Positions 24,545 through 33,723 of a stretch of 39,133 nucleotides of DNA are shown here, one piece after another (the first letter of the stretch is position 1; each line of letters begins with the position of its first letter). A program made the translations under genes and the position numbers. Source of the DNA: Paracoccus sp. S-4012. Its GTDB lineage: Bacteria; Pseudomonadota; Alphaproteobacteria; Rhodobacterales; Rhodobacteraceae. The notes below the pieces were generated by a model, which worked only from the letters and a program-made list of their open reading frames with translations, was not told the origin of the DNA and searched no databases. Location of the stretch: NCBI RefSeq assembly GCF_009674885.1, contig NZ_WKKA01000022.1, positions 1 to 39,133 on the forward strand, in the 5' to 3' direction.

Positions 24545-25558
24545 TCATGCGGCCGTCCTGTCGGGCAGAACGTGCCTGACGATATCGGAGAGCGAGACCA
24601 CTCCCAGCAGGCGAGTGCCCTCCATGATCACGGCCAGCTGAACGCTGGCGGCGCGCATGCTCGCCAGTGCCTCATGGACCGGCGTTGCCGGGGCGAGGAC
24701 ATGCGCGGGCCGGGCGATCCGGGCGGCGGCGCTCGCGTCGGGCAGAAGCAGCGTGTCGCGCACATGCACCACGGAAGGCACCGTGCCCGCGCCTGTCATC
24801 AGGATGCGCCTGTGGCCGGAGGCAAGGGCCGTTGCGCGGACGTCCGCGGCCGTCGCTGCCGGGCCGACCTGCGTCAGGGGCATGTCGTCCTTAATCAGCG
24901 ACGCCACTGGCAGGGATCCCAGCCCGATGAGCCCCGAGAGCTGCTGCTGCGTCTCCTGCTCCAGCATGCCGGCCCTCGCCGAATGCTCCACGAGCTGGCG
25001 GATGGTCGCGGCATCCCTGCCGCCCACCGCCGCCTTCTCCACCGGCTCGACGCCGCTGGCCCGGACAAGCCGGTTCGCCAGCCGGTTCACCCAGGCGAGC
25101 AGGGGACGCAGCGGCCAGATATAGGCGCGCGAGATCGGCCCGACCGCCATCGCAGACTGCTCGGGATGGGCGATGGCCCAAGACTTGGGCGCCATTTCTC
25201 CCACCACCAGGTGCAGGAAGGTGACGAGGAACAGGGACAGCGCGAAGGAGGCGGTGCCCGCCACCAGCGGGGGCAGTCCCCAGCCGATCAGGACCGGGCC
25301 CAGCCAGGCATCGATCGCGGGCTTGGTCACGGCGCCAAGGACGAAGGTGCAGACGGTGATGCCGAGTTGCGCGCCCGCCAGCATCAGGGTCAGGTCGTTC
25401 ATGCCGCGCAGGGCGGCGCGGGCGGCGCGGCTGGTCGGCGCCAGTTCCTCCAGCCGGTGCCGCCGCGCGCCGAGCAAGGCAAACTCCATGATGACGAACA
25501 TCACGCTGAGCGCGATCAGCACCACGGTCACCAGCGTGACGATCAGCGGGTCGGTCAT
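24545..25558 (-). CDS. DUF21/CBS (CNNM/CorC-type) membrane protein, short form
   Basis: 337 residues. The N-terminal DUF21 domain has about four spans (PLIVTLVTVVLIALSVMFVI, AGTASFALSLFLVTFLHLVV) and the motif LTLMLAGAQLGITVCTFVLG; VVGEMAPKSWAIA matches the conserved acidic-proline-lysine motif of the family. A CBS pair follows (to about residue 330). The C-terminal CorC_HlyC domain of longer relatives is absent. CNNM-type proteins are linked to Mg2+/Co2+/Mn2+ efflux or sensing. Start overlaps the stop of the longer paralogue (ATGA), so the two likely act together, next to manganese uptake genes. Confidence 0.82.
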   Translation of the reverse strand: MTDPLIVTLVTVVLIALSVMFVIMEFALLGARRHRLEELAPTSRAARAALRGMNDLTLMLAGAQLGITVCTFVLGAVTKPAIDAWLGPVLIGWGLPPLVAGTASFALSLFLVTFLHLVVGEMAPKSWAIAHPEQSAMAVGPISRAYIWPLRPLLAWVNRLANRLVRASGVEPVEKAAVGGRDAATIRQLVEHSARAGMLEQETQQQLSGLIGLGSLPVASLIKDDMPLTQVGPAATAADVRATALASGHRRILMTGAGTVPSVVHVRDTLLLPDASAAARIARPAHVLAPATPVHEALASMRAASVQLAVIMEGTRLLGVVSLSDIVRHVLPDRTAA

Positions 25559-26931
25559 GCGTCGCCCTCGAACATCTCGGTCTCGACCAGGCGGACGCGT
25601 AGAAGCGTGGGGACGTGGCGCTCGACCCGCAGCACGTCCACCTCGAGCAGCCAGCGGGTGGGATCGCGGTCCACCAGCTCGGCCGGGTCGATCGGCAGCG
25701 CGATCGTCACCCGCTCGCCCTCCTCGGGCAGGGCGCCGCGCTCGGCGATCAGCAGGCCGGCCACGGTCTCGGCATCGGGCTGCGGCAGGTCGCGGCCGAT
25801 GGCACGGCGCAACTCGTCGAGGTGGACCTCCCCGTCGATCAGCCAGGTGTCATTCGCCTCCGCCGTCACCCCGTTGCCCGGCCCCTCGTCGTGTTCGTCG
25901 GTGATCTCGCCCACGATCTCCATCGCCAGGTCCTCGAGCGTGAGGACGCCCGCGAAGCCGCCATACTCGTCGATGACGCAGGCCAGGCGGCTGTCGGACG
26001 AGACCAGCAGGTGCAGGGCGTCGGGCAGCGGCATCAGCGTCGGCACGACAGTCGGCGGCCGCATCAGCGAAGCGGTCATCGCTTCGCGTGATCCGCTCTC
26101 CATCCGCGCCAGCAGGTCGACCAGATGCACGACTCCCACGGGCGTGTCATCCTCGGCGATGACCGGATAGCGGGTATGCGCCCGCGCCAGCAGGTGGCGC
26201 AGCTCCTCAAGCGTCGTGTCGGGGCTGACCCAGTCCACCTGCGAGCGCGGCACCATCGCGTGTTCGACATCCTGCTGCGGAAAGTCGAGGATCCGGTCCA
26301 TCATCAGCGACAGCTCCGCCGGCAGATCGCCGCTGTCGCGGGAATCCTCGATGATGTGGTGCAGGTCGTCGGCCGAGGCGGTGACATCCAGATCATGCAC
26401 GGGCTCGATCCCCACGGCGCGCAGGAGCAGGTTGGAGGCCTTGTCGAAGAACCCGATCAGCCAGCCGAAGACGGTCAGATAGACCAGGGTCGAACCCGCA
26501 AGCTTGCGGGCCAGCGGCTCGGGTGCGGCGATGGCAAGGTTCTTGGGATAGAGTTCGCCGAAGATCATCTGGATGATCGTTGCGGCGACCAGCGCCAGGA
26601 TCGTGCCGGTGGCGACCCCGACCTCCCTCGGGATGCCGACACCGCCCAGCAGCACGCCGAGCGATCGGCCGACCATCGGCTCGGCCACGAATCCCACCAG
26701 AAGGCCGGTGACGGTGATGCCCAGCTGCGCGCCCGAGAGCATGAAGCTCGTGCGCCGCGTCACCGCGAGCGCCCGCCCAGCCTCCGCATCGCCCTGCGCC
26801 GCCTGCGCGGCCAGCCGCGCGCGATCCACGGACATGAAGGCGAACTCCTGCGCGACGAAATACGCGTTCGCGGCGATGATCGCCAGGATCACGAGCGTCC
26901 CCGTCAGGAACAGCAGCAGGGCCTCGATCAT
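25555..26931 (-). CDS. DUF21/CBS/CorC_HlyC (CNNM-type) membrane protein, long form
   Basis: 458 residues with the full architecture: DUF21 with about four spans (MIEALLLFLTGTLVILAII start, SFMLSGAQLGITVTGLLVGF, IFGELYPKNLAIA), a CBS pair (MVPRSQVDWVSPDTTLEELR to about residue 330, including FAGVLTLEDLAMEIVGEI) and a C-terminal CorC_HlyC domain (WLIDGEVHLDELRRAI onward). Such proteins are called hemolysin C-like, but the known role is divalent metal export or homeostasis. It lies about 98 bases after sitD, same strand, suggesting co-transcription with the manganese importer. Confidence 0.85.
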   Translation of the reverse strand: MIEALLLFLTGTLVILAIIAANAYFVAQEFAFMSVDRARLAAQAAQGDAEAGRALAVTRRTSFMLSGAQLGITVTGLLVGFVAEPMVGRSLGVLLGGVGIPREVGVATGTILALVAATIIQMIFGELYPKNLAIAAPEPLARKLAGSTLVYLTVFGWLIGFFDKASNLLLRAVGIEPVHDLDVTASADDLHHIIEDSRDSGDLPAELSLMMDRILDFPQQDVEHAMVPRSQVDWVSPDTTLEELRHLLARAHTRYPVIAEDDTPVGVVHLVDLLARMESGSREAMTASLMRPPTVVPTLMPLPDALHLLVSSDSRLACVIDEYGGFAGVLTLEDLAMEIVGEITDEHDEGPGNGVTAEANDTWLIDGEVHLDELRRAIGRDLPQPDAETVAGLLIAERGALPEEGERVTIALPIDPAELVDRDPTRWLLEVDVLRVERHVPTLLRVRLVETEMFEGDA

Positions 26932-27030
26932 GGGGCAATCCCCGGACGGCTTCGATGGCGGGCGGGTTTGGACCCGTGGCCCATGGTGTCATACCTTGAT
27001 GCCGGGCGGGAGGCCGTGAGGGGTGGCCTC
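26932..27030 (-). promoter_or_regulatory. Structured leader between sitD and the DUF21 pair
   Basis: The 98-base gap holds two perfect stem-loops: GAGGCC/GGCCTC (27010-27015 with 27025-27030, at the sitD stop) and CGGGT/ACCCG (26963-26967 with 26972-26976, loop 4). No U tract, so not a standard terminator. I compared it by eye with the Mn2+ (yybP-ykoY) and Mg2+ (M-box) riboswitch cores and see neither. It may be an attenuator or a start-region hairpin. Confidence 0.35.
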
Positions 27031-27901
27031 ATCGATCCGTGTGCGACAGGTGGCTCCGGGCATCCAGGCGTGGCTCCGTCCTATGACGCAGGCGTCCCGC
27101 GCGCCGACCCAGCAGCACGACGGCGAAGGTGAGGGTGAGCAGCAGGATGACCGTGGGGCCGGTGGCGCTGTCGAGATGGAAGCTCGTCCAGATGCCGCCG
27201 AGCATCGCGGCCTCGCAGACCAGCACCGCGGCGAGCTGCATGGCGGCAAAGCGGCGCGTCAGCAGGAAGGCGATGGCGCCGGGGGTGATCAGCAGGCCCA
27301 CGGCGAGGATCAGGCCGGTCGCGGTCAGGGTGGCGACGATGGTGGCCGAGATCAGCGCCAGCAGGCCATAGTGGATCAGTCCCACGGGCAGGCCGAGCGC
27401 CCTCGCCTGCACCGGATCGAAGGTGTGCACCAGCAGCCACCGCCGCCCGATCAGCAGCGCCGCCGTCACCACCGCCGCGATCAGGGCGGTGTCGCGCAGC
27501 ATGCGCGCGTCAACGCCGAGCATGTTGCCGAAGAGGATGTGGTCGAGATGCATCGAAGTCGGCACGGCGACGTAGATCACCAGTCCCGAGGCGAACATGC
27601 CCGAGAACACCACGCCCATGACCGTGTCCGGCTTCACCCGCGTGCTGGCCGAGAGGTAGCCGCTCGCCACCGTGCAGAGCATCCCGGCGGCGAAGGCGCC
27701 GAGGATCAGCGGCAGGCCGAGCAGATAGGCCGCGACGACGCCGGGCAGGATCGCGTGGCTGACGGCGTCGCCCATCAGCGCCCAGCCCTTCAGCACCAGG
27801 TAGCAGGAGAGCAGCGCCGTGGGCACGGCGACGATGGCGCCGATCAGGAAGGCGTTCTGCATGAAGGGCAGCTCGAACGGCAGCAGCAGCGCCTCGATCA
27901 T
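27029..27901 (-). CDS. sitD: Manganese/iron ABC transporter permease SitD
   Basis: 290 residues from ATG 27901, in the ATGA overlap with sitC. An ABC-3 (ZnuB/SitC/SitD) permease with about eight spans; VPTALLSCYLVLKGWALMGD and AVSHAILPGVVAAYLLGLP near the N-terminus, GLLITPGAIAFLLTRRFAAM near the C-terminus are family motifs. A hydrophilic tail (RLRHRTEPRLDARSHLSHTD) ends it. It forms the channel with SitC. Last of sitABCD; a stem-loop overlaps its stop codon. Confidence 0.88.
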   Translation of the reverse strand: MIEALLLPFELPFMQNAFLIGAIVAVPTALLSCYLVLKGWALMGDAVSHAILPGVVAAYLLGLPLILGAFAAGMLCTVASGYLSASTRVKPDTVMGVVFSGMFASGLVIYVAVPTSMHLDHILFGNMLGVDARMLRDTALIAAVVTAALLIGRRWLLVHTFDPVQARALGLPVGLIHYGLLALISATIVATLTATGLILAVGLLITPGAIAFLLTRRFAAMQLAAVLVCEAAMLGGIWTSFHLDSATGPTVILLLTLTFAVVLLGRRAGRLRHRTEPRLDARSHLSHTDR

Positions 27902-28761
27902 GGCGCGACCTCGACGCGCAGGGCGGCCCGCACCCGGCGTCTCGCCGCGAGGATGCCATGCGTCGGCGCCCAGATGGCCGCGGCGAGAAACAGCAGCGTC
28001 TGCAGCACGACGATAATCCCGCCCGTCGCGCCGTTCAGGAAATAGCTGGCATAGGCGCCGATAGCGCAGCTGCCGGCCCCCATGGCGACCGCCAGCGTGA
28101 GCAGCCGCGGGAAGTGGTCGGTCAGCAGATAGGCCGTGGCGCCCGGCGTCACCACCAGGGCGATGACGAGGAAGGCGCCAACCGTCTGCATCGCGGCGAC
28201 GACGCTCACGGCAAGCAGCGTGAAGAACACGCCCTTCAGCAGCCGCGGGCGCAGGCCGACGCTGCGGGCATGGGCCTCGTCGAAGAACACCGCCAGCAGG
28301 TCGCGCCAGATCAGCAGCAGCACCGCCATCGCGACGCCGCCGATCAGCGCCAGCTGCAGCGTGTCCCCGGGGGTGATGGCGAGGATGTTGCCCATAATGA
28401 CGGTCTGGATGCGGAACGGCACCGGGCTGATCGAGGCGAGGAACAGCCCGAGGCCGAAGAAGCCGGTGAAGATCAGCCCGATCACCACGTCGGTCTTCAG
28501 GCCGGACCGATCGGACAGTGCCAGCATGGAGACCGCCGCGAGCCCCCCCGCCAGGAACGCGCCAAGCGCGAAGGGCAGCCCCAGCATGCCGGCGAGGACG
28601 ACGCCGGGGACCACCGAATGCGCCAGCGCGTCGCCGATCAGCGACCAGCCCTTCAGCATCAGGAAGGCCGAGAGGAAGGCGCAGACCGCGCCGACCAGCG
28701 CCGAGATCCAGATGGCACTGGCCATGTAGCCATAAGCGAAGGGCTCCAGCAGGGTGCTCAT
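27898..28761 (-). CDS. sitC: Manganese/iron ABC transporter permease SitC
   Basis: 287 residues, an ABC-3 permease paralogous to SitD. It has [20 protein letters not shown] and [20 protein letters not shown] near the N-terminus, [20 protein letters not shown] as the likely ATPase-contact loop, and [20 protein letters not shown]. Starts ATG 28761 overlapping the sitB stop. Two permease genes in tandem are typical of Sit systems rather than ZnuABC, supporting manganese over zinc. Confidence 0.88.
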   Translation of the reverse strand: MSTLLEPFAYGYMASAIWISALVGAVCAFLSAFLMLKGWSLIGDALAHSVVPGVVLAGMLGLPFALGAFLAGGLAAVSMLALSDRSGLKTDVVIGLIFTGFFGLGLFLASISPVPFRIQTVIMGNILAITPGDTLQLALIGGVAMAVLLLIWRDLLAVFFDEAHARSVGLRPRLLKGVFFTLLAVSVVAAMQTVGAFLVIALVVTPGATAYLLTDHFPRLLTLAVAMGAGSCAIGAYASYFLNGATGGIIVVLQTLLFLAAAIWAPTHGILAARRRVRAALRVEVAP

Positions 28762-29666
28762 GCCCCCTGCCCGCCCCTGCCGAGGCGCTCCGCCGCGGGA
28801 TAGGCCTCGGCCCGCTGCAACTGGCCACCATAGGTGACCATCGGCCGCTCGTCGTCGGTGAGGATCGTGACGTGCCGCGCATCCGGGTCGTGGTGCAGCG
28901 CCTCGCCGCCGAGCGTGATGTGGCGGAGCTGGCCGCCGAAGGCGATCGCCAGGTTCTCGCGCGTGAACACCGCCTCGGTCGGCCCATGCGCCAGCACCGT
29001 GCCGCGCACCAGCACCGCATGGTCGCAGAACTCGGGCACCGAGCCGAGGTTGTGGGTGGAGACCAGCATCACCCGGCCCTCGTCGCGCAGCTCGCGCAAG
29101 AGGGCGACGATGTGCGCCTCGGTGGTCACGTCCACGCCGGTGAAGGGCTCGTCGAGCAGAATCACGCGGCCTTCCTGCGCCAGTGCGCGGGCCAGGAACA
29201 CGCGCTTGCGCTGCCCGCCCGAGAGCTCGCCGATCTGCCGGCGGCGGAAGTCGCTCATGCCGACCCGTTCCAGCGCCCGCGCGACCGCCTCGCGGTCTGC
29301 GGCCGAGGGACGGCGCAGCAGCCCCATGCGGCCGTAGCGGCCCATCATCACCACCTCCTCGACGAGGATGGGGAAGGACCAGTCCACCTCCTCGGCCTGC
29401 GGGACATAGGCGACGAGGCCCCGCCGCAGCGCCTCGCGCACCGGCAGCCCCAGCAGCCGGATCTCGCCCTGCGCCAGCGGCACGAAGCCCATGACTGCCT
29501 TGAAGAGCGTCGACTTCCCGGCACCGTTGACCCCGACCAGGGCGGTGATCGTGCCGCGGGGGACCGCGAAGCTGGCATCGTTGAGCGCGACATGGCCGTT
29601 GCGATAGGCCACGGTGACGTTCTGCACCGCCAGCCCCTCCGCAGCCTCTGGCGATGCGGCGCTCAC
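28758..29666 (-). CDS. sitB: Manganese/iron ABC transporter ATPase SitB
   Basis: 302 residues from a GTG at 29666 in a GTGA overlap with the sitA stop; no ATG start lies near. The ABC domain has GVNGAGKST, signature [14 protein letters not shown], Walker [13 protein letters not shown] and VSTHNLGSV, with [20 protein letters not shown] as the Sit/Znu-type region before it. The protein has a C-terminal extension of about 60 residues beyond the usual ABC unit ([20 protein letters not shown]...), containing several His and Asp, which might have a metal-related role (speculative). Confidence 0.88.
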   Translation of the reverse strand: MSAASPEAAEGLAVQNVTVAYRNGHVALNDASFAVPRGTITALVGVNGAGKSTLFKAVMGFVPLAQGEIRLLGLPVREALRRGLVAYVPQAEEVDWSFPILVEEVVMMGRYGRMGLLRRPSAADREAVARALERVGMSDFRRRQIGELSGGQRKRVFLARALAQEGRVILLDEPFTGVDVTTEAHIVALLRELRDEGRVMLVSTHNLGSVPEFCDHAVLVRGTVLAHGPTEAVFTRENLAIAFGGQLRHITLGGEALHHDPDARHVTILTDDERPMVTYGGQLQRAEAYPAAERLGRGGQGA

Positions 29667-30553
29667 GGAGCGTTGCCCCCCAGCCCCGTGGCCACGGTCT
29701 CGGCCGTCACGCGGAGCAGGTCGAGATAAGTCGGAGCCGGCCCGTCCGGCCCGGTGAGCGAGTCGACGTAAAGCTCGCCGCCGTAGGCCGCCCCGGTCTC
29801 GCGCGCAACCTGCCGGGCCGGGTCGGTGTTCACCGTGCTCTCGCAGAAGACCGCCGGGATGTCGTGCTCCCGCACCGCATCGATGACGCGGCGGACCTGC
29901 TGCGGCGTGCCCACCGCATCGGTGTTCATCGGCCAGAGATAGAGCTCGCGCAGGCCGAAGTCCCGCGCCAGATAGCTGAAGGCGCCCTCGCAGGTGACGA
30001 GCCAGCGCCGCTCTTCTGGCAGCGCTGCGACCCGCTCGCGCAGCGGCCCGATCGCCTCGCGGAGCTGCTGCTTGTAGCTCTCGGCATTGGCGCGGTAGGT
30101 CGCGGCGTTGTCCGGGTCGATGCCTGCCAGCGCCGCCTCGATGTTGTCGATGTAGATGAGCGCGTTCTCGAGCCCCATCCAGGCATGCGGGTTCGGCCGG
30201 CCCTCGTATTCGCCCTCGGCGATCGGGATCGGGTGGATGCCGTCGGTCAGGATGGCGGCGGGCACGTCGCGCATGTTGGCAAAGAAGCGCTCGAACCAGA
30301 GTTCGAGGTTCAGCCCGTTCCACAGGATCAGGTCGGCATCCATGGCGCGGGCGATGTCCTGCGGCGTGGGGTCATAGCCGTGGATCTCGGCGCCGGGCTT
30401 CGTAACCGACACCACGTCGGCGGCGTCCCCGGCGACGTTGCGGGCCATGTCGGCGAGTACGGTGAAGGTGGTGACCACCTTGGGGCGTTCGTCGGCGGCG
30501 GCGCTGCCGGCGGCAAGCATCAGGGCCAGTGCGGGCAGGACGAGTCTCGGCAT
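29663..30553 (-). CDS. sitA: Manganese/iron ABC transporter periplasmic binding protein SitA
   Basis: 296 residues from ATG 30553, chosen because GGAGGTG sits four bases upstream; a GTG 15 bases earlier is unlikely. Signal peptide [21 protein letters not shown] cluster A-I metal-binding protein: expected ligands are the His in [11 protein letters not shown], the His in RPNPHAWMG, the Glu in [10 protein letters not shown] and the Asp in [10 protein letters not shown]. His-His-Glu-Asp is the manganese/iron pattern; no His-rich loop as in ZnuA. Divergent from mur with two operator-like sites between. Confidence 0.9.
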   Translation of the reverse strand: MPRLVLPALALMLAAGSAAADERPKVVTTFTVLADMARNVAGDAADVVSVTKPGAEIHGYDPTPQDIARAMDADLILWNGLNLELWFERFFANMRDVPAAILTDGIHPIPIAEGEYEGRPNPHAWMGLENALIYIDNIEAALAGIDPDNAATYRANAESYKQQLREAIGPLRERVAALPEERRWLVTCEGAFSYLARDFGLRELYLWPMNTDAVGTPQQVRRVIDAVREHDIPAVFCESTVNTDPARQVARETGAAYGGELYVDSLTGPDGPAPTYLDLLRVTAETVATGLGGNAP

Positions 30554-30577
30554 GGTCACCTCCACCACAATTCGATA

Positions 30578-30594
30578 ATGCGAACCACTCGCAT
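30578..30594. promoter_or_regulatory. Mur/Fur operator candidate 1 (sitA-mur promoter)
   Basis: ATGCGAACCACTCGCAT: a perfect 6-5-6 inverted repeat 25 bases from the sitA start. It resembles Mur-type manganese operators of alphaproteobacteria. Occupancy under high Mn2+ would silence sitABCD. Confidence 0.6.
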
Positions 30595-30603
30595 GTCAAG
30601 CAG

Positions 30604-30620
30604 ATGAGAACCGTTCGCGA
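30604..30620. promoter_or_regulatory. Mur/Fur operator candidate 2 (sitA-mur promoter)
   Basis: ATGAGAACCGTTCGCGA, a 17-base near-copy of site 1 (12 of 17 bases), starting 26 bases further on, toward mur. Weaker symmetry. Two sites would allow joint control of both divergent genes. Confidence 0.45.
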
Positions 30621-30658
30621 CATTGTCCCCGCAGCCGCGCTGCTGCTAACCTTGGCCC

Positions 30659-31099
30659 ATGATCGACACCGACCTTGACCACCGCATCGACGAGTTGCTG
30701 CGCGACGCCGGTCTGCGCGTCACCCGCCAGCGTCAGGCCATCACCCGCGTGCTGCTGACCTCCGAGGACCACCCCGACGCCGAGCAGGTCCTCGCCCGCG
30801 CCCGCGAGATGGATGCCAGCGTCTCGCAGGCAACCACCTACCGCACCCTCGCCGCCCTCTCCGAACGCGGCCTCGCGCACAGCCACCAGTTCCACAGCGG
30901 CGCCAGCCGCTTCGAGGCCGGCGACAGCCACCACCACGATCACCTGATTGACGTGGACAGCGGCGAAGTGATCGAGTTCGTCTCGCCCGAGATCGAGCGC
31001 CTGCAGAAGGAGATCGCCGCCACCCACGGCTACGAACTCCTGCACCACCGGCACGAGCTCTACTGCCGGCGGATCGCGACGAAGGGCGGCGAGGACTGA
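30659..31099 (+). CDS. mur: Fur-family metal regulator, probably Mur (manganese)
   Basis: 146 residues: an N-terminal winged helix (GLRVTRQRQAITRVLLTSED, SVSQATTYRTLAALSERGLA) and a C-terminal metal domain with the FEAGDSHHHDHLIDVDSGEV motif (HHHDH at 91-95). There is no CxxC pair for a structural zinc, as in alphaproteobacterial Mur/Fur. Divergent from sitABCD with two operator-like repeats in the 105-base gap, so Mn2+-dependent repression of sit is the likely role. True Fur (iron) remains possible from the sequence alone. The 3' end is 15 bases from the convergent phnE-like gene. Confidence 0.82.
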   Translation: MIDTDLDHRIDELLRDAGLRVTRQRQAITRVLLTSEDHPDAEQVLARAREMDASVSQATTYRTLAALSERGLAHSHQFHSGASRFEAGDSHHHDHLIDVDSGEVIEFVSPEIERLQKEIAATHGYELLHHRHELYCRRIATKGGED

Positions 31100-31114
31100 C
31101 CGGGCCGCGCCCGC

Positions 31115-31915
31115 TCAGATGATCGCCCGCCGCACCCGCGTGGAGATCGCCTCGCTCACCACCACCGTCGCGAAGATCACCAGCACGATCAGCAGCACCT
31201 GCGGCCAGGCCAGCATGTTGAGGCTCGACTGCAGTTGCATGCCGATGCCGCCCGCGCCCACGAGGCCGAGGATCGTGCTCTCGCGGATGTTGATGTCCCA
31301 GCGGAAGACCGAGATGCCGACGAAGGCCGGCATGGCCTGGGGCCAGATCGCGTAGTTCAGGATCTGCGCCTGGCTCGCGCCAGTCGCGGCGATCGCCTCG
31401 ACCTGCCGGGCGTCGGTCTCCTCGATCGCCTCGTAGAGCAGCTTGCCCACGAAGCCGACCGAGCGGAAGGCGATGGCGATGATGCCTGCGAGCAGGCCGG
31501 GGCCGAGGATCGACACCAGCAGCAGCGCCCAGATCAGCGCGTTGATCGACCGCGAGGCCACGATGCAGAAGAGCGCGAAGGGCCGCAGCACCAGCCGCGA
31601 GGGGGTGGTGTTCGACGCGGCGAGGAACGCCAGCGGCACCGCGATCGCGGTCCCGAGCAGGGTGCCCAGGGTCGCGATGTTCAGCGTGTCCCAGAGCGGC
31701 CCCCAGAGCTGGTCCATGTAGCTCCAGCGCGGCGGCCAGGCGCGGCTGGCGATGTCCGCTGCGGCCTCAGGCGCGTCCCGCACGAAGGACCAGATGGTGC
31801 GCGCCGTCATCAGCTCCCAGCACCAGACGAACAGCGCGACCATGCCGAGCCACAGCGCCCAGAGCGCCAGACGCTCGCGCGGGGTGCGGTGATGCCAGAC
31901 GGGCGCCGCGGTCAT
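31115..31915 (-). CDS. Second phosphonate/phosphite-type ABC permease (PhnE-like, distal)
   Basis: 266 residues from ATG 31915, overlapping the preceding permease gene (ATGA). A PhnE-family permease: spans such as LALWALWLGMVALFVWCWEL, the coupling loop ARQVEAIAATGASQAQILNY and the family motif RESTILGLVGAGGIGMQL. It lacks the large insert of PhnE2. Partner of the frameshifted permease and the binding protein upstream. Without its partner it may not work. Confidence 0.88.
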   Translation of the reverse strand: MTAAPVWHHRTPRERLALWALWLGMVALFVWCWELMTARTIWSFVRDAPEAAADIASRAWPPRWSYMDQLWGPLWDTLNIATLGTLLGTAIAVPLAFLAASNTTPSRLVLRPFALFCIVASRSINALIWALLLVSILGPGLLAGIIAIAFRSVGFVGKLLYEAIEETDARQVEAIAATGASQAQILNYAIWPQAMPAFVGISVFRWDINIRESTILGLVGAGGIGMQLQSSLNMLAWPQVLLIVLVIFATVVVSEAISTRVRRAII

Positions 31916-32729
31916 TTCAGCCACCCCCGCATCCGCGAGGACGCGTACTCGGACAGCAGGACGATGGCGATGATGATGAGGAGGATCGCGCCGGCGCTGT
32001 CGTATTCGTAGCGCGACAGGGCGGTGTCGAGCGTGCCGCCGATGCCGCCCGCGCCGACGATGCCGATCACCGCGCTTTCGCGGAAGTTGATGTCGAGCCG
32101 GTAGACCGAGAGGCCGATCATCCGCGGCATCACCTGCGGCTGGACGGCGTAGTTCACCAGTTGCCACCACGAGGCGCCGGTGGCGCGGATCGCCTCGATC
32201 TGGCCCGGATCGGATTCCTCGATGTCGTCGGCCAGCAGCTTGCCGATGAAACCGATGGTGGCGAAGGTCAGCGTCAGGAAGCCCGCGAAGGCGCCGAAGC
32301 CGAAGAACGCCACCAGCAGGATCGCGACGATGATCTCCTGCAGCGCGCGCGAGACGGCGATGATGCCGCGGCAGACCGCGTAGAGCCAGCCGGGCGCGAT
32401 GTTGCGCGCAGCACCAAGGCCGATCGGGATCGAGATCAGCACGCCGGTGACGGTCGAGGTGAAGGTCATGGTCAGGCTCTCGACCAGCCCTGCGAAATGT
32501 CGCGCCAGTGGGTGGTGAAGTCGGGCGTGAGGAAGCCCGCGACGAAGCGCGCGCCACGCTCCAGCCCCTCGGCGACGCGGGCCCAGTTCACATCGACCGA
32601 GCCGATGCCGACGACGAGATAGGCGACCGCCGCAAGGGTCAGCGCGATGCGCCAGCCGCGCGAGCGGACCAGCTGCGGCGGGCGGCGCCAGGTGGTGGGC
32701 CAGCCGGCGGAGGATGCGGCGGTGCTCAT
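31912..32729 (-). pseudogene. Second phosphonate/phosphite-type ABC permease (PhnE-like, proximal), one-base frameshift
   Basis: The gene starts at ATG 32729 (overlapping the binding-protein stop), reads MSTAASSAGWPTTWRRPPQL and GWRIALTLAAVAYLVVGIGS, then at 32488-32490 the frame is lost: RDISQG should continue into LVESLTMTFTSTVTGVLISI, which is in the next frame. One G is missing from a G run (minus strand GGGG to GGG). The rest is intact to 31912, with the coupling loop GQIEAIRATGASWWQLVNYA and RESAVIGIVGAGGIGGTL. With the base restored it would be 272 residues. Real inactivation or a homopolymer sequencing error cannot be told apart here. Confidence 0.8.
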
Positions 32730-33703
32730 ACCGCCTCGGCCAGCCGGACGGCATGGGCGCGCGCCTCCACGCCCAGCGCGGCATCGATCTGGCGGATCAC
32801 CGACCAGTCGTCCTTGAAGGTGATCGGGACGAACTTGGTCTCGCGCTGCGCCTCGAACTCGGCCTGGAGCGGGGTGCCCTCCCAGTCGAAGGTGAAGAAC
32901 GCCTCCTGGATCTGCTCCTGCAGCTCGGGCGTCAGGTTGTGGGCCACGCCGTAGCCGGTGGTCGGGAAGGTCGCCGACTTGTAGATCGTGACCAGCGCGT
33001 CCTCGTCCACCGCGTCCCGCGCGATCATGCGCTTCAGGACCGAGTTGGCGACCGCGGCGGCGTCGTAGTCCTTGTTGGCGACGCCCAGGATCGAGTTGTC
33101 ATGCGCGCCCGAAAAGGCCGGCGTGTAGTCCTCGTTCGCCAGCAGCCCGAACTCGGACTCGAGCAGAGCCTGCGGCGCCTTGAAGCCGGAGTTCGAGGTC
33201 TCGGAGGTGAAGGCGAGCTGCCGCCCCGAGAGGTCCTCGGGCGCGGCAATGCCCGAGTCCGGATGGGTGATGATCTCCATCTCGTAGCCGAAGCTGTCAT
33301 CCTCGCGCGCCATCATGGCGAAGGGCCGGAAGCGGGCGCAGGCCACCGCGATCGGGTTGCCGCCGGTGTTGACGCCGGCGACATGCAGGCGGCCGGCCCG
33401 CAGCGCCTCGGATTGGGCGGCGTTCGACTGGACGGGGAAGAACTCGACCGGCTTGCCGGTGGTCTCAGACAGGTGGTCGAGGAACTCGGCCCAGACATCG
33501 ACATAGACCGCCGGGTCTTCGACGGGAGTGTAGGCGAAGATCAGCGTGTCGGGATCGGCCAACTGCGCCGGATCAGTCGGGATATCCGCGACCAGATCAC
33601 GATCGGCATCGGTGTAGCGGGCGTCGAGCGTGAACTCCTGCGCGGCGGCGGGCAGCGCAGCCATCAGGGCGAGGGTCGTGGCTGCGAGAAGGCGACGGGT
33701 CAT
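32726..33703 (-). CDS. Second phosphonate/phosphite-type ABC transporter binding protein
   Basis: 325 residues from ATG 33703, chosen for its GGAGGA site and signal peptide (MTRRLLAATTLALMAALPAA). A PhnD/PtxB-type binding protein: TLIFAYTPVEDPAVYVDVWA, GKPVEFFPVQSNAAQSEALR, LAFTSETSNSGFKAPQALLE (phosphoryl-binding loop) and YDAAAVANSVLKRM. It is only distantly similar to the PhnD at 13861, so a different ligand such as phosphite, phosphonate or phosphate is likely. No PhnC-type gene lies in this operon; the ATPase might be the phnC product or was lost. Confidence 0.87.
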   Translation of the reverse strand: MTRRLLAATTLALMAALPAAAQEFTLDARYTDADRDLVADIPTDPAQLADPDTLIFAYTPVEDPAVYVDVWAEFLDHLSETTGKPVEFFPVQSNAAQSEALRAGRLHVAGVNTGGNPIAVACARFRPFAMMAREDDSFGYEMEIITHPDSGIAAPEDLSGRQLAFTSETSNSGFKAPQALLESEFGLLANEDYTPAFSGAHDNSILGVANKDYDAAAVANSVLKRMIARDAVDEDALVTIYKSATFPTTGYGVAHNLTPELQEQIQEAFFTFDWEGTPLQAEFEAQRETKFVPITFKDDWSVIRQIDAALGVEARAHAVRLAEAV

Positions 33704-33723
33704 CCTGTCCTCCGGACTTTCGT

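Noticed and set aside
26932..27030. Mn2+ or Mg2+ riboswitch before the CNNM pair
   Set aside because: The position is attractive, but the conserved loops of yybP-ykoY and M-box RNAs are not visible; kept only as an unassigned structured leader.
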